From the NCBI GenBank assembly GCA_020055645.1, contig CM034547.1, forward strand, positions 41,457,909 through 41,521,908: a DNA stretch of 64,000 bases, in the 5' to 3' direction. Made by a program: the position numbers and the translations under genes. This stretch comes from Tomocerus qinae. Lineage: Eukaryota > Arthropoda > Collembola > Entomobryomorpha > Tomoceridae. The notes under the pieces were generated by a model. It was not told the origin of the DNA, did no database searches, and saw only the letters and a list, made by a program, of their open reading frames with translations. Every line of letters begins with the position of its first letter. Position 1 is the first letter of the stretch. Below are positions 34,350 through 50,614 of this stretch, one piece after another.

Positions 34350-35745
34350 ATACGGGGAGAAACTGCAAAGCAGGCAGCGCATTGCCCGAAGGGCAATGTG
34401 GGGTTTCACCACTAGTATGCGATTAGGTACTCGTTCAAATTTTGTCAGCTCCGATTTCTCGTAAACTAGTAATTTCTGTGAAATAATGCAAGATACCGAA
34501 AAGATAAAGCATTCGTCGGTGGGTTGCGATCCAGGTCAACATCAGCTGTCCCGTGCCAACTTTAGCCGTAGGAACCGGAAGAATGAATTTTGAAATTGTT
34601 TGGTCACCAATTTATCTCCTTGGCTACTTGGTACAATGCATCATAGTCATAGTCAATTGGGTTCTGGATGGAGTGTATGGACTAGGAATACACAGTGAAA
34701 CATCCCATTTCCTAATTCAATTTCCGTAGATACGGAGTGCACTGAATTGGCTCATTGGCTTGCATCATCTCAATAATGACAATAATGTGGGCTTTTAAAA
34801 TGCATTTATTCCTGTTAGGGACCATCCACATATTATGTCAACACGTTAGGGAGGGAGGGGGTCTAGGCAAATGTTGACAATTGTTGACAGGGGGAGGGAG
34901 GGGGTATGAGCTGATGATTATGTCAACAAAAATAAATAAAAAAATAAACCTTAGCAAAAAACGGTTGCAAAAAAATATTTGGATTGTGATGCAAGCCAAA
35001 AATCCATTTCTAGTTTTGATATTTACCACTAAATATAACTTTCAGTGCTACTAATTTTGCTTCTATAAACTTAAAATAAATAATATTATGTAAATCAGTT
35101 ACAGTTTTTAATTTTGTACATTGCAGGCTTAAAAAGTTTAAACTTTTAAAATTCGTTATCTATTTTGCAAAGTTTTTGGGTGGGGGGTAAGAGCAATGTT
35201 GACATAATATATTAGGGGGGGTCAGGCAAATGCTGACATGTGATGACATAAGGGGGGAGGGGTCCGAAAAATCGCGATTTTTTGATGACATAATATATGG
35301 ACGGTCCCTTACGTCGTATTCCCATTCCCAATTTATCCCAATCATCTCAGTGCAAATACCGAATACTGTGAACAATTCCAGGGATGGAAAATATATTAGG
35401 CTTGAGGGTACTTACAAGGATTGTAAAATAAACAATGAGGAAAATTTCAGGGATGGAAAAAAATTAGCATTAAGTGGGATTCCAGGCATCGAAAATGTCA
35501 AATTGTAATAGCCATGCAGATCTATAATGTTCATTACTGCTAATACAAACATTTATGCTTTGGTGGCTCGTACTGTGTTTTACTAACTTCAAGGATACCA
35601 ACTATTTATTTCCCCTCAAGCGGGGGTTTGGGGGCGGCATCCCCCAATAAAAAATAAAATTATCTTATTACATACATAATATATTAATAATTTTACGAAA
35701 AAATCAAAATAAACACGTAGCTCAAATAACATTATGTATCAGTTT
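34350..35745. mobile_element. interspersed repeat family 2, copy B (interrupted)
   Basis: Reverse-orientation homolog of 8398-9325, with the same hairpin (34380-34398) and the same TCCCCGTAT end. It is about 490 bp longer because a separate MITE (34818-35308) is inserted in it. Frames seen in copy A are broken here, consistent with a non-coding repeat. Confidence 0.8.
34818..35308. mobile_element. 491-bp nested MITE with TTA target duplication (PIF/Harbinger-like)
   Basis: The termini are GGGACCATCCACATATTATG and CATAATATATGGACGGTCCC. They are flanked by TTA at 34815-34817 and 35309-35311. Copy A of the host repeat shows the unoccupied site (CCTGTTACGT on the matching strand) with a single TTA, which proves the duplication. 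A 3-bp TTA/TAA duplication is typical of PIF/Harbinger elements. The interior holds G-rich stretches with GTTGACA and GCTGACA repeats. Confidence 0.9.
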
Positions 35746-35947
35746 TCCATATGTGAAATTTACATTATAACCACAGAGCTCGACATGACAAAATCCAAGC
35801 TCTTTGATTATAAACTAGGCAGGGATAACTATTTCGGAAATAGGGACATAATATTAAATAGATTTTTACTCTAGTACTGTTCATTGTCGTGCGCTGTATT
35901 GTAACGTACATAACTGATTTCGAAATATTCATAATATGGTTCATATA

Positions 35948-37190
35948 GATCTGGTTCAAACTTTTGTAGTTCGTAGTTTTATGATCGTTATAACCAGATA
36001 TATCAAGAAAAACAATAAAATAAAAAATATAACAGGTAAAAACCTGGAAAAGTATACGGTGAGAATGCCAGAAAAACTCGAAAACAAGGTATATTTAGAT
36101 ACCAATATATAATTAAAGCTTGTAATTTTAAAATTTTCTTCTAAAAAATCTCCCCGTGCGTTTACAGTTAATTTCCTTGCAACAACCATACAACTTGCCT
36201 AAAACACTAGATACACACTCGTATCAGTGTCAACTAGACGTTGAGTGCTGACAAGGCCAATAAACTGTTCCCTTGCCTCCCGTTTTCCTCCCTGGAATCA
36301 GGTGGGTTCAGTAGAGAGAGGTCCCATTAGAGAGTTTGAACCTTTATATGGAACTTTCTTTTGAAATTAGTCCCATTTCGGTCCCAGTCCAAGATGCTGA
36401 TAGTCATGGATACCCACCCATATAAAATTTCAAACTCTCTTATGGGACTTCCCTCTACTGAACCCACCTGATGCCAGGGAGGGGAGGGGGCGGAAATCAG
36501 TCTATTTGCCTTGAGTGCTAATAACTGCAGATATTAAATTCCTGGAAATTCAAACATTGAAATGAGATGATCCTACATTAAAGGGAAACAAACTTTTTCG
36601 TATAAATAGCTGAAAATTGTAATTTCACAGTTCCTTTAAATATTATGGCGATTTTTTCACACAACAATCACTGACATATCTAAATATATTTTACCGTTAA
36701 ATGTTGTTATTGCGGAAAGATTTATACTATTAATTGTTGCTTAATTACAATGGATATGGATACGACAAATTAACCTGGATTTTGATTTTCAGAAAATAAC
36801 TTGGAGTCGTTTCAATTACTGAGTGAATACAACGTTGTATTGACGATTGCAAAGGTGTTCTCAAACAACACTAATAGCAGCTTTGACTGGTGTTCCCATT
36901 GCCTAAAATATTTTCCATCCTCGCTTTATAGGGGTGGTTACTATTGTATTTGTCCTTCAAATTGCTTTGTTTTTCGAAGAGTCAGTTGCAAGTGAATTAG
37001 CTGTAAACACACAGGGAGATTTTTTAGAAGAAAATTGTAAAATTACAAGCTTTAATTATATATTGGTATCTAAATATACCTTGTTTTCGAGTTTTTCTGG
37101 CATTCTCACCGTATACTTTTCCAGGTTTTTACCTGTTATATTTTTTATTTTGATAAATTACACTATCGTAGTCCCATTAATTTGTAATTA
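35948..37190. mobile_element. non-autonomous inverted-repeat element, family 1 copy 2
   Basis: Inverted arms of about 170 bp (roughly 36017-36186 and 36985-37153) match those of 5340-6555, and the whole element is in the opposite orientation. The interior also aligns, for example ATATCTAAATATATTTTACC. A hAT-like MITE is nested at 36252-36513. Confidence 0.8.
36252..36513. mobile_element. 262-bp nested hAT-type MITE
   Basis: The ends are CAAGGCC and GGC(..)CTTG-type imperfect inverted repeats. Longer internal inverted arms (CAGGTGGGTTCAGTAGAG and its mirror) are also present. The flanking 8-bp duplications are AGTGCTGA (36244-36251) and AGTGCTAA (36514-36521), with one mismatch. Confidence 0.75.
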
Positions 37191-37387
37191 TGCCATTGTA
37201 ATAGTTGAAAACTCTTTACACGTTTAAAATTAAATATTTGGAATTTGTATCAATAAACACACTAGTGGTATATTAAAGTATTGTGTTGTATTTATAAATT
37301 CGGGAAAAACTTTTTCATTTTTTTTTTCATTTTGACCTCAAAAAACATTTTTTAAATTTCAGATAGCACCAATACAAATTAAAATCA

Positions 37388-39093
<1,706 letters not shown>

Positions 39094-39182
39094 AACCGCC
39101 AATGCTTTTTTGTCAGATGGGAATGGAAGTACCATTTGTCAGGATACAAAAATGATTTAATTTATTCGTAAAGTTTCACGAA

Positions 39183-39188
39183 AATAAA
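39183..39188 (+). terminator. polyadenylation signal of the cysteine protease gene
   Basis: AATAAA 90 bp after the stop; the convergent GMC gene ends about 200 bp further on. Confidence 0.5.
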
Positions 39189-39393
39189 TTCTTAAATATC
39201 CTTTACCTCTACTCTTTATCTTTTATTTATGATCAGGCTAACGGCCTGAATATTTTTACAAGCACACAGTCGAAGTCGTTTAGTTTAAATATTCAGATGA
39301 GTCAGGAATGATAAATATTTCAGAAATAATAAATAGTATAACGAAAATAATATCTAATGCTACATAACATTCCATCCATCCAAATAATTTTGA

Positions 39394-42417
<3,024 letters not shown>

Positions 42418-43150
42418 AGTCACTTGGATAAATTCAGAAACACTCTTTCTCCAGTACAAAACTTTCTATGTGGATTACTGTAATACGGAAATGGATTTGA
42501 TTATCCAAGAATAGAACAGTTTGATTCATATGTATTACATAAATTAGCAAGGAATAAGGATTACAGTGTCATTGACCTGCCAATTACAGAGTTTGTCAAT
42601 AATTCAGGTGCATCATGTTCATTATGGTTGCTGTATGCATGCAGACAATCATTATAACGTACCTTCCATGTACAACAAGTACCAAAACAAGTAACACAAT
42701 GGCCAAACCGTTGAAATGGTGGACACAATATTTATAATGTAATCTAACTCTATAGTTAAGGTACTCATTTAAGTACCTAATTGCAGACAGCTTCTATTTA
42801 TGTCAATGCCCCATGATTACTTACGTCATCACAGTCATCTATAGGTACAGTTTATTATTTGCACAGATTTGCTGTACTAATACAATTCAGTAACCTCTAG
42901 CTCTAGTTTATATTTAAATTCTAGTAGAGATTGAAATGCACGTGTTAATTTTTTTAAAGTAGGTTTTGTTTGAAATAAATTGAACCCATAATTTAATCTA
43001 TTTATTTTAAAATAATAATTTTAATGTTTATTGAACAAATAAATTAACAAACTGAATAGTATAGGACGCAGAAATAGTTCCAGTGTATATACAATAAATT
43101 TAGAATTTTGTAAAGGACGTTTAACATGAAATTTAGAATTTTTGTTGACA
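42418..43150. other. intergenic, no gene seen
   Basis: Upstream region of GMC gene 1 and 3' flank of the small cysteine-rich gene. No exon found. Confidence 0.45.
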
Positions 43151-43154
43151 TTAT

Positions 43155-43677
43155 TTATTTACTTCTGTTGTGGAGGCAGCATTTATATTGGGTGTAGCCA
43201 CGATCACAGTTGTTATATTTTATCTCTTCTATTTTGAAAGAGGTGGTGCTTCCCTTAGGAGAGTTGTACTTGTTCCCACATTTCGACTCGCTGCTATAAG
43301 CACTTTTACAATTGGTGACGAAGCAGTCTGAATTTGGTTGATATCCTGTTAATTTTAGGACAATAAATTAAATATTTCCAATAGAAGTTATTTTTTTAAA
43401 AACATTTTAATAACTTAAAAAATCAAACCATAATCGGCAATTGACGGTTTTCCATATTTATTGGTGTAATAATCTATAATTAAATAGAAAAATAGAAAAT
43501 GAAAAAAATATTTTAGAAAGAAAAATAATAAATTATACCGATGGTATGTTTTATATTTAAAAATTCAAACGGAAATTGGAAATAATAGAAAGGATTCTTA
43601 CCCCCATAACTACTGCTGTATCCGCAGTGAACTGAAGAAATAGCGATGAGTAACGAGAGCACGAAAAGTACCTTCAT
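43155..43677 (-). CDS. small secreted cysteine-rich protein
   Basis: There are three exons (43677-43602, 43473-43429, 43345-43155), giving 103 residues; intron phases match. Signal peptide MKVLFVLSLLIAISSVHC. The mature part starts GYSSSYG, then DYYTNKYGKPSIADY. The C-terminal domain has six cysteines: DCFVTNC, KCGNKY, NNCDRGYTQYKCC, ending HNRSK. The six-cysteine layout with a final CC suggests three disulphides. It could be an antimicrobial, structural or chitin-associated peptide, which is inference only. A consensus TATA box (TATAAAAG) lies about 85 bp upstream. No family is recognised. Confidence 0.7.
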
Positions 43678-43760
43678 TTTTGAGAACGTTTTTAAAAAGT
43701 CACAAAATGAGCAGGATCACGACACCGTTGATATTGATTTATTGCTACAATTTCTACAGC

Positions 43761-43768
43761 CTTTTATA
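43761..43768 (-). promoter_or_regulatory. TATA box of the small cysteine-rich gene
   Basis: Reads TATAAAAG on the minus strand, 84 bp before the start codon. It is a strong match, consistent with high or regulated expression. Confidence 0.65.
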
Positions 43769-43779
43769 TCAGTTTAATT

Positions 43780-45530
43780 TCATAGAATTTCCTTAAAAAT
43801 GCATTAGCAGTGGGTGGGTAGTAAGTAATAGGTAATTTATAATTAGACCAGCTAGACTGTTCCTCATTTGGTAAGTAAACAGGTAAACCCCAAGACAAGA
43901 CCTCAAAACATCAGTAAACTTTTGTATTTAATTATTATTCATAAAGTTTCTAAGAAATTTACGAATAGTTTGAAGGTCAATATCAATTACGAAGAAAACT
44001 GACAGACAGGACAGATTTTCTGCTCCAGATTTATTTTTACTCCATGCACCAAATTCCTTTTCTCTATTTGAAAAACAACAGGAAAATCCTTGTCATATTA
44101 TTAATAGTAAACTTATTCTAAATATTTTATTGTTATTCTTATTCTAAATTCCCATTTTGAAAGCAGCTGATTTTTAACTGTTTTGTAACTTAGTCATAGC
44201 CTATTGAAATAACATAATAGAATTCTACGGACATTTAAATACATTAATACATTGTCCCACATTGAATATCCCATTTACGCAAAAAAGGAAAAATAATGGA
44301 TAAGTTAGGTAGTCTGGTAAACCTTCCTTAAAGAAATTTGTAAACAGGCTATACATGTTTTCTTATTTTTCTCGATATAATGCTGTACGAATATTTAAGC
44401 AGTTTTCCTTAATGTTCGAATAAGAACGTGCAATTTATAGGTACATAATCTTAAGGAAATGTAATTTTTGCAATTCGCGAATCTTACACAGGCAATAGCA
44501 ATGACATTGGTTATGTTTGGTCGCAAAAAGTGTTAGCGACCTACTTTTCGTATTTATAGAATAAACTGAACTGAATAAAGTTAGTCTGTTATTATTCCAT
44601 TTAATTTAGTTTAATTTAATTTTCTATTTCTGAGAAAGAATCTGTATTAAAATTGTTTTGCATTTTACATTTCAATACTAAGGCTTACTCTTATGTGCAA
44701 TAAATAATAATTACATTGACATTGTATACATTGTATAGATTTATTACAATATGAATGATTGTACAAAGTATTACAAATATCTTTCATTTAGGTAATTTAA
44801 GTGCTTTAGCAAAGCTTATACCGTGTTTATATGGGCTGGTTAAATATCTTCCATGATAACAGTAATAGCATTAGGAGACAGGAGATAAGATATTACTAAC
44901 CTATAAATATATAATAGTAATCTAGTGGTTGGTGAAGAATAACTTGCACTAATCTTTAAAATCTTACATCTAAAAACTACTTATTGTAATTCATAATGTC
45001 ATTGTAGTGAACAAACCTTAATCATCATTTAAAGGGACATCATTAACATAACATATTATACCATAACGTATTGTAATAAGAAAATAGCAATAGAATAGCA
45101 TTTCTCATAAATGGCTCCTAAAGTATACATTAGTTTAAACACCATTTAGAACATTATCAATTTAAAAATTATAGTTTGAATCAGATTACTAGTGAATCCT
45201 TGTACATAGATTACTCAAATTAAAATGTATAATATACATCAGCATTCAATATTCCGGAAAATACATAATCTATTGGTGTGGGTTGTAGAATTTTAAAAAA
45301 TAATTTCTCAGTTTTACAACAATTTAGACAATAAACAACAAAATTAAGGAAAGGTAACTGCATAGATTAATTTGAGCACATCTTGGCCATTTTTTTGTGT
45401 TAAAAAGTTAGAAATGACTTTTGCAAATAATTTTGTTCTTATTCCATGTTAATATTGTACCCGCGTTTGTGTATGGCGTGGTCTGAACTGCAGTGGAGAA
45501 GCATTAACACAAATATGAAGGAAATAATAG
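43780..45530. other. intergenic, no gene seen
   Basis: AT-rich spacer of 1.7 kb. I find no exon with splice or motif support. Confidence 0.45.
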
Positions 45531-45536
45531 ATATAT

Positions 45537-47149
45537 TCACTGACGAGAAGTCATAATGAGTTGTTGTGGATTCTCCAAGCTGAGTGTAGGTCTTCTGCCT
45601 TTCCTAGAATGACGAGTACGACAGCAAATTGAGAACAGGACAACCAACTGGAAAAACAAAACCTTTATTTTAAATTCACTGTACAGATAACATGGATGCA
45701 ATTCGTTAGGGTGTAAAAATAAACCGAGTATAGTAAAGTAGCAGAAGCTCTAAATATCAATTTGAAGGTAAATCAAATATTTGATGAGGGTGAGTGAGAA
45801 GACAAACAAAGGTGAGTAACAAAGATCTCAGTTTCAAACTGCAGCAAGTTTGTTGTTACATAGAATCATACTTCTATAGGTTTCTCTCTAACAAAATTTT
45901 CTTAAACAAACCCATATACAGGGTGGACATGATATAATAGGCGAGTGTTTGACCTCAAGTAACTTTTGAATGGCTGGATCAATTTTAACAAAATATAGAT
46001 CATTTTAAAGACAAACGCATTGTGAGTGATCTGTTATAAGGAGATGCATACCAAATATCAGTATCAATGTCCAAAGTCAGAGAGAAAATATTTTCGGAAA
46101 ATGTGCAATTTAAACGATTTCTTCTCACTTTGAGCGTCAATAACTGATCAACGGAAACCTTAATCTAAACAAGATGCACATCATTCGAAAGATGATGAAA
46201 TACCTAGTATTTTCTATAAGTAGCATCTATATGGTAGGAGTATTACTGGACTAAGGCTTACAAAGATCGCAAAGAAGGAATTCAAAGGAACTCATTATCC
46301 TTTGATTACATTTAACCCCCAAATTGGTAAACTTTCATCAAAGGAGTTAAAACAGAACGACGGACGACGACCAACGATTATAGTTAGAATTACGCACAAA
46401 ATTACCTAAAAGTTTCCTTAAAAGGTTAATTGAGTCGGGAATTGGATGCATGCCATTATCTGTCAGGTCAGCTATTTCCATCTTTATCTTTTACGTTCCA
46501 TGGGGTTTAAGGAATGAATAATTTGAAACCCTTAGGACACTTCTAAAGCATTTTGGTCATCGGGTTATTTAAATAGCTTGTCCCGATTCTCCCGATTGAT
46601 CAATTTGGGGGTTAAATGAAAAAGGATAATGAGTTCCTTTGAATTCCTTCTTTGTGATCTCTCTAAGCTTTGGTCCTGTAATACTCCTACCATATAGATG
46701 CTACTTATAGAAAATACTAGGTAGTTCATCATCTTTCGAATGATGTGCTTCTTGTTTAGATTAAGGTTCCTGTTGATATGTTATTGACGCTCAAAGTGAG
46801 AAGAAATCGTTTAAATTGCACATTTTCCGAAAATATTTCCTCTCTGACTTTGGACATTGATACTGATATTTGGTAGGCATCTCCTTATAACAGGTCACTC
46901 ACAAAGCGTTTGTCTTTAAAAGGATCTATATCTTGTTAAAATTGATCCAGCCATTCAAAAATTATTTGAGGTCAAACACTCGCCTAATATATCATGTCCA
47001 CCCTGTACATATACAGGGGACAAAAATAGATAATACAATATTAACTGAATTACGCTAACTGTATAGAGTTATTAAAAATATCATCTCACCGCTATAGCCA
47101 CTGCAACGATGACCAAGCCAATCCATCTTCCCAAAATGGTATCCTCCAT
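45537..47149 (-). CDS. 56-residue single-pass membrane protein (micro-TM family, member 1)
   Basis: There are two exons (47149-47090 and 45647-45537) joined in phase 0. The product starts MEDTILGRW. One hydrophobic segment (GLVIVAVAIALVVLFSI) spans the junction and is followed directly by CCRTRHSRKGRR. A short tail ends QQLIMTSRQ. This order predicts a short lumenal or extracellular N-terminus and a basic cytosolic tail. The layout, the intron in the middle of the membrane segment and the N-terminus resemble the gene at 62086-62480 (MKDNTFLEGR). The 1.44-kb intron is mostly a foldback element. Function unknown; such micropeptides often regulate larger membrane proteins, which is inference. 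Confidence 0.55.
45917..47007. mobile_element. 1.09-kb foldback element with ~408-bp inverted arms
   Basis: The arms 45917-46326 and 46601-47007 are inverted copies, ending TACAGGGTGGACATGATAT and ATATCATGTCCACCCTGTA. CATA flanks both sides (45913-45916, 47008-47011). Alternatively a TA duplication with CAGGGTGG ends would fit Tc1/mariner. The interior is non-coding. It sits wholly within the intron of the micro-TM gene. Confidence 0.85.
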
Positions 47150-47159
47150 GTTTAGTTAT

Positions 47160-49850
47160 TATTGGTTAATTAGACCAGAATCTCCCAGTTATACCTTTTG
47201 ATAAATTAAAATAATTACCATAGCTTATAATAATTAATTATAGACTTCTCAATCAATTTTATGTATTATTGGTACACATAAACTTGTTTGTAAAGCTAAA
47301 GAAATCGCCTGACAAAATTAGCATTTACTAAGTCTCGAGTTGAGATATTGTGCAGATATAGTATAATAGTAATACATCCAGGGGCTATATCGAACGAAAC
47401 TATCAAGATATTTGCATAATTGTATTATATGTAATTAAAATGAACGCCTTCCCCTTTTACTTTGCCTAACGAATCTAAAAGTAAACTTTCGACTAATTGA
47501 GATTTTTCTGGTTGTTTTCACTGGACAGCGTTTTTAAATTTTTGCAAATCCGTGAAATGCTCAATGACGTACCTCTATTTTAAATTAAGTACGAATACTA
47601 TATTATTGTACTAGTAATACTACTGTAGTACTTTTACTTTTCTAGTGTTTTGTCTATGCTTTGGATAAAATAAAGGAGGGTTAGTAGAATGAGTTTTCTG
47701 AAAAATATAAATTTGGGTTAAAGATTGCGTAAGGACTTACTTATGATGATGTCTGTTTTGGCATGGAGAGTTGATTAGGGCGAAGAAGTAGGAGAGATAA
47801 TCATAGACTAATCTGTGAATAGGGAAATGTAAATAGTTCCATGTGTACTCATATAAAATAACATCTAAATGGACAAACGACGATATGTGCAGTGCAGACA
47901 CGTAGCCAGATCCACGAATCTGGTTTCATCTGCTTCTACCGTGCCCTACAGCCACTTTTTTGTTGCCCTCCACCATAGATGAACACAGGGCTCTGCACAT
48001 TCATTAAATACAAAGTTTTCTTGTGAACAGGTTGGTGGATGTAACGTAACAGTGAACAGACTCTGCCAGGGTTTCACATCCCCCACCCACTAAATATTTA
48101 TTTTACGCACCTCATTATCACTAGACACACTTATGAATAATAAATTTTCATCAGCAACAAAATAATAATTAGCTTTACAAACTTTTAGGAAAATCCAAAA
48201 GCGTCTCTTCTTTACTATTTACAATTCCATCCATGTCAAAAATAGTTTTAGGGATAAACATTGATTATACCATTTAAAAAATTAGAATAATATTCTATTT
48301 AGACTTTCAGTAGCGCACCTTTTTTCGATTTTACTAACTTTTAATTTTAGACTCAAAAAGTTGAATGTTTTTAATTTTAATTAATTTTGAAATTTTGAAA
48401 ATCGAAACATTGGCAATTGCATGCTTGAATGTTGTAGCATTATATCCGTTGCAGACTCGCGTACAAAAACTGTGGCTTTAGGCCATTTGCATAAAGTCTG
48501 AAGAACCGTAGTTAAGGATTATATCATACAGAACATTATGTACACACTTTTGTAGCCCTTTTTTGCTAACTCTCCAGTCTCTGATAGATAGATACGCATT
48601 TTGAATACATACATACATCACTTGATACTTGTATACACCTGAAAACGGAGATATGCTACAAACGTGTATTTAATTATGTCATTTTGACGAATATTCATAG
48701 TCGCAAATAGATTCCTAATTTAGCTGGTGATTTTGAAGTGGGCAATAATATTAAAATTAATTAGAGATGATCTCAGAAATATTTTTGCACTTGATTTAAC
48801 TCTCTTGAATTTTAATGCTTACTTCTCTCTGATGCATTTTAATCCTTCTTTATTCTAGTAGCGCGTCTCTGGAATCACAATATTATTCATATTTTTATTC
48901 CGATTTAATTTAAATTTTATCCTTAAATATAATGCCGTGTAAAATATTAAATGCGAATTTTCATTTTATATGAAACCCGAAATAACTATTGAATATAAAT
49001 GCAACATAGCCAAGTGTGTAATATTATTAAGCTATGACTGGAACCAAATTGAAGGTTCAAACATGTATAAAAGAAAATAGTAAAGATTATAAAGGATGAA
49101 GTGGATTGAATAAGGTCATATTGTTTAGATGGAAATGCAAACGAGTGAGTATTAGCCAATTTGCTTTGATTCAATTACACATGGCACTAAATTAAACTCA
49201 TTTCTGTACGTTGACATTCAACCAGCTTTTGTCGTATTCATTTACATGTTCAACTTCTGTGGACTGGGCAGCTATTACTCACCATTAAGTCTATAGCATT
49301 TAATGGAGAGCGAAAAAGATTTATCCAAGAGCTACTGACAAAGATTATAATAATAAGACATTGATCCCCGACTATGGACACATCCAACTGTCTGAATGAC
49401 CTTGTAAGAGACTGCATGAGACAACAAGCAATAATATAACTTCATGTCTTCATAGACAAATATTTGCTTTCAGAACTGTTCAACTTAATATATCCACAGT
49501 AAAGTACTTTATTTAGTCTTAATCAGCTTTATATTACAGGCTCAACAGAGTCGGCACTTTTATCTAACTGTTTATTGAGTTTCTATGCTATGTAGATTAT
49601 TTCACGAATGGATTTACTAAGATTTAGTATTTACTTGATGAAAGGAATTAAATTATTTAAATTACATACTCATTTGTCAAATAAGTATAACTTCCATTTT
49701 TAATTTCCATAAAATGACATTTCAAAGATTCTACTACATTGTCAAAAATCCTTAAATATTAGATCAATTTTAATGATCGATCAAGCTCATTTAACTCATA
49801 TTGTTTAAGTTTGAGAATTAGTTATTGTTTAGGTAGGATATAGGATATGA
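47160..49850. other. 2.7-kb gene-free region
   Basis: AT-rich, without motifs, paralogous segments or splice-supported exons. The upstream region of micro-TM gene 1 must lie here. Confidence 0.45.
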
Positions 49851-49859
49851 TATCCAATG

Positions 49860-49986
49860 CAGGCACGTATCCAGAAATTTTGTCAAGGGGCAACCAAAAA
49901 TAATGTCAAAAATGGAATATATTCGCGCGAAAAATGTTTTGCAAATATTTTCCGCCCCCCCCCGGCCCCTACTAAATACGTGTTTG
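49860..49986. mobile_element. 127-bp hAT-type MITE, relative of 28918-29106
   Basis: The ends CAGGCACGTATCC and AAATACGTGTTTG match the family in SMYD intron 2, including the C-run interior. The flanks ATCCAATG and ATTCATTG agree at six of eight positions, so it is an older insertion. Confidence 0.7.
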
Positions 49987-49989
49987 ATT

Positions 49990-50614
49990 CATTGTTATAC
50001 GTTGATAAATTATAAATTGATCCTTTATCTCATCTTGCTCGTAAAACTGAAGTTCTTTATCTATAGAAAATATATTTCAATTGAAATTAATATATTATCT
50101 TTCGACCATCTGATTTACATATGACGGGGAAAATGAAAACAAAGACAGCTGAACATGACAGCTTTATAGAATGTTATTATTATGAGCTACGCTGTAATAA
50201 CCGCCAATGCAATTCAACTAGAAGGTGACTGTCCTTAACTCTGTCAATAAAGATTAATATCTTTAGATCCTTAGTCATCATAAAAGAATAGCGAAGCTGA
50301 TCCTAGCAATTATTGACCGGAAACCGCAGAAATCTTGATCAGTCCGCGAAAACCTGTTTCGTCTGCAAGTTCCAACTGCTGCATCTTGTAAGGATTTTTC
50401 TCATTTGCGTATGATCGACTTCTGGTTTTACTTCTGTTCTTCCATTTAAGTTCATTAAACTACCAAAGTCTTGTGTTATTGTATACCTACTATCAATACT
50501 GACAGCCAGAGCATTTACATAGCCAATACAAATGTTTTAACAAGTAAAATCAGTTATTACTGATTTGTTATTTTGCTGTCAGTTCGTTCGGACTAAATTA
50601 GTGTAGATAACAAA
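49990..50614. other. intergenic / promoter region of the next gene
   Basis: No exon is seen. This is the upstream sequence of the secreted protein gene starting at 50615. Confidence 0.4.
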
